Assembly (NCBI RefSeq): GCF_000018025.1
Contig: NC_009831.1
Coordinates: 2,976,001 to 3,040,000, forward strand
Direction: 5' to 3'
Length of the DNA stretch: 64,000 bases
DNA from: Shewanella sediminis HAW-EB3
GTDB lineage: Bacteria > Pseudomonadota > Gammaproteobacteria > Enterobacterales > Shewanellaceae
Below, piece by piece: positions 58,873-64,000 of this stretch; the stretch's first letter is position 1; every line of letters begins with the position of its first letter. The notes below the pieces were generated by a model that saw only the letters and a list, made by a program, of their open reading frames with translations, made no database searches and was not told where the DNA came from. The position numbers were made by a program, and so were the translations under genes.

Positions 58873-61089
58873 ATGTTTAACCTCCCTGTAGGCCTTCGAA
58901 CCAAGGTTGCGGTCCTCTCCCTTTTTCTGCTCTGCCTTCCCTGGCTGGGCTACCAATATGTATGGGAGATGGAGAAGTACCTGAGACACGGACAGGAAAA
59001 AACCCTCGAAGGCACGACACAGGCGCTGGCGACCGCCCTGCATGAGAGGCCAAAACTTTTTGACAGTCAGGCGAGCTTTTTAACTCAGGTTCAACAGGGG
59101 CGGGATCTCTATGCCTATCCACTGGCTGGCCCGATCCAGCTCGATGGTAAGTTGTCAGATTGGGCTCCCTATCGTCATAAAAGCATCGAGTATGGTAAAA
59201 ACCATCAGATATTTAAAGCCGATCCTAATACTCCCTTAACCGTCAGCTTTACCCATATGGTGGGTAAGTATTCGGGTTACCTTTATAGCTTCTTCGAGGT
59301 CACAGATCCCAATGTCGTCTATCGCGGCAAAAACACATTACGAATCGATCAGAACGATCACCTCACCATAGCCACACTCGCCCCCGACGGTGTATTTAAA
59401 CGTTACATCATATCGACCATTAAGGACGGTTGGATCAGCGCCTTCGAGTTACCCGAAGACCCCTCCCTCAGCACGCCGGTCAAACCTGAGATTCAGATTC
59501 AGGGTAAATGGAAAAAGACCAAACAGGGCTATAATGTCGAACTGCGAATGCCTCTGGATATGGTTGGCAGTAAGCTAGGGTTTGCGATACACGATGTGAA
59601 TAATCTCAAGAGCCGCAGACTCGATGCCGTCGTCGGCACATCGGCTATCGATGATGTAGATAAACTCGGCACAGTGCTGGTTCCCTCTCCCGAAATTGAA
59701 GGCATCATCAAGGGAATGAGCCATAACAGCTCTCGGATCTGGGTGGTCGATAAACATGGACGCGTATTAGCCAAATCCGGTGATATACGCAACGGTAGCA
59801 GTGTTTGGACCCGGACGGTGACAGAGGCGCCGGATCCCTCATTTTGGGGGCAATTTAAGCACAATGTCCTGACCCCTTTTTATTACAAGATATTGACGAC
59901 GCCTCCTAAAGATTTTATCGACTCACTGCAGGATTCAACTGTATTAGAAGGTAGCCATATCCAGCGAGCACTGTCCGGAAAGCAGGGTTCGACCTGGCGA
60001 CTAACCCCGGACAACAAGGCCGTGATCCTCGCCGCTGCCAGCCCGATCTGGATCGACGATAAGGTGATGGGTGTGGTGATCTCTGAAGAGACCACCCACG
60101 GCATACGCACACTTAGGAACAAGGCCTTAGAGAAACTGTTCAACGTCATATTAACGGTCATGAGCATGGGTACCTTAGCCCTGTTCTTCTTCGCTTCCAG
60201 CATCTCGAGCCGTATTCGTAAACTCAGAGATGAAGCCGAACGCGCCATCGACAGCCAGGGACGGATAAGAAACCATATCCAAGGTTCGAAAGTACGTGAC
60301 GAAATAGGCGATCTCTCCAGAAGTTTCGCCAGTATCGTGAGTCGCTTAGGCCTATATACCCATTACCTTGAGAATATGTCGTCCAGACTATCCCATGAGT
60401 TAAGAACGCCTGTCGCCGTGGTTCGCTCATCACTGGAACACTTAGGCTTGCAACAACTGGACAAGGATAGCCGCAAATATGTTGACCGAGCTCAGGAGGG
60501 GGTAAGTCGTTTGAGCATGATCCTCAATAATATGAGTGAGGCGACACGATTAGAAGAGAGTCTTTCCAAGGCCGAAATGGACATATTCCCACTGTCGAAA
60601 GTGGTAAACGGCTGCATGCAAGGATATCAGCTGACCTATCCCCAGCAGGAATTTATCCTCTCCATCCCCGATGAACCATTAAATATGAGTGGGGTTCCCG
60701 AATATATCGCCCAACTGATGGATAAACTGATTGCCAACGCACTTGAATTTAGTCTTCCGGGTACGGCGATTACGGTTTCACTCGAAGTTAAACAGAGGCA
60801 GGCGGAGCTTAGCATCAGTAATTTCGGGCCTGAGTTGCCCGATAAAATGAGCGAGCAGATCTTTGAATCTATGGTCTCTGTGCGGGCGCAAAAAGCACAA
60901 GACAAGCCACATCTTGGTTTAGGTCTGTATATCGCAAGGCTAATCACAGAGTTCCATCAGGGCAGTATTGTGGCTACAAATATTTCGACGAGTAGCGAGT
61001 CGATAAAAGACAATGAACCGAGTCGTGTTCAAGACCCTGGCCACTCTGGTGTCACCATCTGTGTCACCCTACCGCTTTGCAAAGAGTAA
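58873..61089 (+). CDS. pdsS: Sortase-system sensor histidine kinase PdsS
   Basis: A 738-residue inner-membrane kinase. First helix at residues 12-30 (AVLSLFLLCLPWLGYQYVW), a large periplasmic domain of about 380 residues with a cellulose-binding-like/CBM9-type fold (IQLDGKLSDWAPYR), second helix (LFNVILTVMSMGTLALFFFAS), HAMP, then HisKA with H in RLSHELRTPVAVVRSSLEHL, and HATPase with N (DKLIANALEFS) and G boxes (KPHLGLGLYIARLI). The large sensor suggests a surface or polysaccharide signal. Paired with PdsR. Confidence 0.92.
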   Translation: MFNLPVGLRTKVAVLSLFLLCLPWLGYQYVWEMEKYLRHGQEKTLEGTTQALATALHERPKLFDSQASFLTQVQQGRDLYAYPLAGPIQLDGKLSDWAPYRHKSIEYGKNHQIFKADPNTPLTVSFTHMVGKYSGYLYSFFEVTDPNVVYRGKNTLRIDQNDHLTIATLAPDGVFKRYIISTIKDGWISAFELPEDPSLSTPVKPEIQIQGKWKKTKQGYNVELRMPLDMVGSKLGFAIHDVNNLKSRRLDAVVGTSAIDDVDKLGTVLVPSPEIEGIIKGMSHNSSRIWVVDKHGRVLAKSGDIRNGSSVWTRTVTEAPDPSFWGQFKHNVLTPFYYKILTTPPKDFIDSLQDSTVLEGSHIQRALSGKQGSTWRLTPDNKAVILAAASPIWIDDKVMGVVISEETTHGIRTLRNKALEKLFNVILTVMSMGTLALFFFASSISSRIRKLRDEAERAIDSQGRIRNHIQGSKVRDEIGDLSRSFASIVSRLGLYTHYLENMSSRLSHELRTPVAVVRSSLEHLGLQQLDKDSRKYVDRAQEGVSRLSMILNNMSEATRLEESLSKAEMDIFPLSKVVNGCMQGYQLTYPQQEFILSIPDEPLNMSGVPEYIAQLMDKLIANALEFSLPGTAITVSLEVKQRQAELSISNFGPELPDKMSEQIFESMVSVRAQKAQDKPHLGLGLYIARLITEFHQGSIVATNISTSSESIKDNEPSRVQDPGHSGVTICVTLPLCKE

Positions 61090-61150
61090 CTAACTTTCTG
61101 AATGTGATTAAGCTGATAGATGAATGAGCAGTTAACTTGAACTTCCATTT

Positions 61151-61174
61151 AGCCGTTTAGATGTTAAGATGGCT
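61151..61174. promoter_or_regulatory. MetJ boxes upstream of metC
   Basis: Three adjacent eight-base boxes: AGCCGTTT, AGATGTTA and AGATGGCT, each 5-6 matches to the met box AGACGTCT. They lie 41-64 bases before the metC ATG, where MetJ repression with S-adenosylmethionine would act. Confidence 0.65.
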
Positions 61175-61214
61175 AAACAACAATTCAATCCTCTTCGGTT
61201 GTGGACAGTACCTT

Positions 61215-62396
61215 ATGAAAAAAGAGACACAGATAATCAGTACCGGTCGAGATAAAAAATGGACCAAAGGCGTCATTAATCCTCCTGTATTTCGAGCTTC
61301 GACCATGGTTTTCGACACTATGGATGAGATGCGTTTCGCCATCAAGAACCGGGCCAATGGAGAGATGTTCTATGGCAGACGCGGCGGGCCGACCCACTTT
61401 GCTTTTCAGGCCGCCATCGCCGAACTTGAGGGTGGTGTAGGGACCGCACTATATCCGTCGGGATCGGCCGCCATCAGCGGTGCCCTGCTCTCATTTTTAA
61501 AAGCCGGCGATCACCTGCTAATGGTCGATAGCGCCTATGAACCCACCCGGGATCTGTGCAATAAATTGCTTGCGGGGTTCGGTATCGAGACCACCTACTA
61601 CGATCCTATGATTGGTGCCGGCATTAGCGAACTCATCAGGCCAAACACTAAGGTGTTGTTTCTCGAATCTCCAGGCTCCATCACCATGGAAGTTCAGGAT
61701 GTACCCACACTGAGTGAAATTGCTCACAAGCACGATATCGTCGTCATGCTGGATAACACCTGGGCTTCCCCCATTAACTCGCGACCCTTCGACATGGGCG
61801 TCGATATCTCAATTCAGGCCGCCACTAAATATATTGTCGGACATTCGGATGTCATGATGGGTACCGCGACATCCAATGAAGCTCACTGGGATCAACTGAG
61901 AGAAAATAGTTACCTGATGGGGCAATGCACCTCACCCGATGATGTCTACCTGGCTAATCGGGGTCTGAGAACATTAGGTGTGCGTATGCAGCAACATGAG
62001 CAGAATGCGCTTAAAGTTGCCAACTGGTTAGCCACTCGTCCCGAGGTCGATCATATAAGGCATCCGGCATTCGACACCTGTCCCGGCCATCAGTTTTTTA
62101 AACGCGATTTCAGCGCCTCGAATGGCCTGTTCTCCTTTGTGCTCAAAGAGGGCGACCTGAACTCAGTCACTGCACTGGTCGAAAATATGCACCACTTCAA
62201 GATGGGCTTCTCCTGGGGTGGATTTGAGAGCCTGATCTTAGGGGTATTTGGCATCGATAAGTTAAGAACCGCCACCAAATGGGATAGCAGTAAACCTCTG
62301 ATACGTCTGCATATCGGGCTGGAAAACCCCGACGATCTTATTGCCGATCTGGAAGCAGGATTCGAGCGGTTCAATGCCGCTCTCAATAAGCGATAG
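61215..62396 (+). CDS. metC: Cystathionine beta-lyase
   Basis: A 393-residue PLP enzyme cleaving cystathionine to homocysteine, pyruvate and ammonia (methionine synthesis). PLP lysine is K205 in QAATKYIVGHSD; the family signature VVMLDNTWASP and active-site YGRRGGPTHFAFQ are present. ATG at 61215 fits the conserved start (KETQIISTGRD); the frame's upstream ATG at 61161 falls inside the MetJ boxes. Close in sequence to other Cys/Met metabolism lyases, but the motifs favour MetC. Confidence 0.93.
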   Translation: MKKETQIISTGRDKKWTKGVINPPVFRASTMVFDTMDEMRFAIKNRANGEMFYGRRGGPTHFAFQAAIAELEGGVGTALYPSGSAAISGALLSFLKAGDHLLMVDSAYEPTRDLCNKLLAGFGIETTYYDPMIGAGISELIRPNTKVLFLESPGSITMEVQDVPTLSEIAHKHDIVVMLDNTWASPINSRPFDMGVDISIQAATKYIVGHSDVMMGTATSNEAHWDQLRENSYLMGQCTSPDDVYLANRGLRTLGVRMQQHEQNALKVANWLATRPEVDHIRHPAFDTCPGHQFFKRDFSASNGLFSFVLKEGDLNSVTALVENMHHFKMGFSWGGFESLILGVFGIDKLRTATKWDSSKPLIRLHIGLENPDDLIADLEAGFERFNAALNKR

Positions 62397-62441
62397 ACAT
62401 GAGACGATAGGCATTGAGTGCCTTTAAAAAAGTTCTGTATC

Positions 62442-62468
62442 AAAAAACCGCCTGACAGGCGTTTTTTT
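62442..62468. terminator. Bidirectional terminator metC/pepE-like
   Basis: AAAAAACCGCCTGACAGGCGTTTTTTT: a five-to-six-base GC stem with runs of A and T on both sides, between two convergent genes. Confidence 0.82.
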
Positions 62469-62510
62469 TACGAATGAAATTTAGGTGACAGTGATACTTG
62501 AATCTGGAAG

Positions 62511-63206
62511 TTAACTATTTGGCCGATAAATAACGGGCTGACCAAATTCAATTATCTTGTCATCTATCACCGCAATACCCGCGTCATCGGGACAAAGATA
62601 GTACTCATTCACAAGGTTTCTCAAAGCCACAGTCCAGGGCATGGTATTGGGCCGCACCGCATCCGAATGCTCATCCATAAGCTGATTGAGCAACATGGAA
62701 GCATCCTTTATGTCACCGTCTACATGGGGCACAAATTGAAATGGTACCAGCGACAAGGAGGAAAGATCCTGCAGGTCCACATCATTAGTGTCACCGCAAA
62801 GCCGGGCACTCTCGATAGAGGGCGTCATTATCATAGCACCTGCACTGACCCCTATAATTGCCCCCCCATCGTTAAGGTAGGCTTGCAGCGATGTGAGCAG
62901 GTCTCTCTTTTTTAACCACTTAAGAAACCTGAAGGTATCACCACCGGATAGATGAATCGCATCGAAACCGAACATAGACGCGACAGCACTTTCATCGAAG
63001 TCCGACTCAAGTTCAACATGATTAGACAGATCCGCTCCTAACTCACGGTAGATAGCCTGTGTTGCCCGGTAATAGATCCGATCCGGGTCCGGCTGAGAGG
63101 CAATATAGGCGACACGCGTCATATCCGAGCTGAGTGCATTCAGAACACACCGAATCGTGGCCATTCCATTAACACTGCTATGATCGCTCACCAAAGCTAG
63201 TTTCAT
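62511..63206 (-). CDS. Peptidase E family (S51) protein
   Basis: A 231-residue cytoplasmic serine peptidase of the S51 class, which cleaves Asp-X dipeptides. Nucleophile Ser in GVSAGAMI, with the preceding IHLSGGDTFRFL and AYIASQPDPD motifs. Some S51 members are cyanophycinases instead. ATG at 63206 is chosen since the conserved MKLALVSDHSS starts there. Monogenic; convergent with metC. Confidence 0.82.
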   Translation of the reverse strand: MKLALVSDHSSVNGMATIRCVLNALSSDMTRVAYIASQPDPDRIYYRATQAIYRELGADLSNHVELESDFDESAVASMFGFDAIHLSGGDTFRFLKWLKKRDLLTSLQAYLNDGGAIIGVSAGAMIMTPSIESARLCGDTNDVDLQDLSSLSLVPFQFVPHVDGDIKDASMLLNQLMDEHSDAVRPNTMPWTVALRNLVNEYYLCPDDAGIAVIDDKIIEFGQPVIYRPNS

Positions 63207-63533
63207 ATCATTTTTTCCATAAAAACAACTCAATACAGACTAACGATGAAAGCAGCTGACAGCAATAATTAACTCACACGGCTCAGCCGTTACGGCGATT
63301 ATCCTGACTGCTAAAAAGGAAATAACAACCAAATAACTTCAATCGCGTACCATTTTCAAAGCCTGCTATGCCTTGTAGAGAGAACGGTAATGGACAAAAA
63401 TACGTCATACAAACGTCATCGATGATTAAGCTGTATTTTATCCACACCGTTTATTGTTATAATTATGATCTATTTGTTTATAGGGGTGTCTGCATCTTAA
63501 AGGCAGTTTCACCATATTGGAGCCACGCTATCC
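63207..63533. promoter_or_regulatory. Divergent intergenic region with promoter
   Basis: Contains TATAAT at 63458-63463 (plus strand), 71 bases before the hydrolase start. The -35 region is weak. No coding frame supported. Confidence 0.4.
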
Positions 63534-64000
63534 ATGTTTCGTTCGCCTGTTCCCCTCATCACTCTCACCCTCTTTAGCCTGCTATTCTCCGCGTCCGGTG
63601 AGGCTAAATCCCAATATCAGGGGATAAGTGATGACTTTAAAACTCTGTTTCATTCTAAGTTGAAAAAAAATAAAGTGCCCGGTGGCGCCTTCGTCATTAT
63701 TGAAGACGATGCCATTTTAAAGTTAAGCACCTACGGCAAGAGAGAGAAAGGAGGCAAACTCAACGTCAACTCCAACACCGTCTTTCGACTGGCGTCGGTA
63801 TCTAAAACCTTTGCCGGTTCTCTGGCCACTATGCTGGTACACGAAAATCGATTTAGCTGGGACGATCCGTTAACTCAATATATGCCCGACTTCAGCCTGG
63901 CCGATCCCGTCGCCTCGAGACAGATCAACTTAGGCCACCTGATAGGCCAAAGTACCGGATTAATGCCGAACAGCTACGACAATATCCTCAACGCTAATCG
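63534..64000 (+). CDS. Serine beta-lactamase-like hydrolase (partial)
   Basis: The frame starts ATG 63534 with GGAG 11 bases upstream and runs off the right edge; 155 residues are visible. Signal peptide (LITLTLFSLLFSASGEAK), then the class C beta-lactamase/penicillin-binding-protein fold with the SxxK motif in RLASVSKTFAGSLA. These periplasmic enzymes range from D-aminopeptidases and esterases to beta-lactamases; the decisive YxN and KTG motifs lie beyond the window. Confidence 0.8.
   Translation, partial: MFRSPVPLITLTLFSLLFSASGEAKSQYQGISDDFKTLFHSKLKKNKVPGGAFVIIEDDAILKLSTYGKREKGGKLNVNSNTVFRLASVSKTFAGSLATMLVHENRFSWDDPLTQYMPDFSLADPVASRQINLGHLIGQSTGLMPNSYDNILNAN

Noticed and set aside
59529..60248. 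Long minus-strand ORFs inside pdsS
   Set aside because: Shadows of the kinase gene created by codon usage on the opposite strand.

Overview
The window looks like the chromosome of a marine Shewanella (Gammaproteobacteria). The evidence is Shewanella-type gene content and synteny: uvrY-uvrC-pgsA next to tRNA genes; a ycbZ/fabA/rmf/DUF3466/uup/rlmL/zapC/pyrD block matching the E. coli pyrD-to-ycbZ segment; a pepN/prc/proQ/msrC/letAB block matching the E. coli prc-to-yebT segment; a 1614-residue NAD-glutamate dehydrogenase; and a dedicated proteobacterial sortase system. The species cannot be fixed from sequence alone.

Layout. 0-1.1 kb: the start of an exported protein running off the left edge and a type IV prepilin. 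1.2-2.2 kb: a tRNA-Gly/Cys/Leu operon followed by decayed tRNA-Leu repeats. 2.2-5.3 kb: pgsA, uvrC, uvrY. 5.9-17.3 kb: an integrated island bounded by a perfect 98-bp direct repeat, each copy containing a whole tRNA-Ser(UGA) gene. It carries a GFA-fold enzyme, a LuxR-type regulator paired with a zinc-ribbon protein, an IS3-family element, a cluster of integron-like cassettes without an integron integrase, an XRE repressor with two operators, and a coupled integrase/small ORF/relaxase-like operon plus a second integrase. 17.5-29.6 kb: the housekeeping block from the Lon-like ycbZ homologue to pyrD, including a tandem initiator tRNA array with decayed members. 29.7-34.5 kb: NAD-glutamate dehydrogenase. 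34.8-41.6 kb: a four-gene envelope operon (DUF1302 outer-membrane protein, DUF1329, YCF48-like, RND exporter). 42-52.8 kb: DUF2835, pepN, prc, proQ, msrC, yebG and letAB, with letA split in two. 53-54 kb: a diguanylate cyclase. 54-61.1 kb: sortase, LPXTG-bearing VIT/VWA target, OmpA-like PdsO and the PdsR/PdsS two-component pair. 61.2-64 kb: metC with MetJ boxes, a peptidase E homologue and the start of a serine beta-lactamase-like hydrolase.

Themes. Three tRNA loci (Leu, Ser, fMet) show tandem copies decaying beside intact ones, so tandem tRNA duplication and loss is active in this lineage. The island is the most unusual region: a cassette cluster whose ORF stops mostly fall inside attC-like sites, one cassette holding an acyl-carrier-protein-like ORF with its two halves in reversed order, and a recombination/mobilisation operon linked by start/stop overlaps. 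Two different C-terminal protein-sorting signals (LPXTG for a sortase, GlyGly-CTERM) occur in the same window. Recognisable regulatory sites are a LexA box at yebG, a FabR-type operator at fabA, MetJ boxes at metC, tRNA promoters and several intrinsic terminators.
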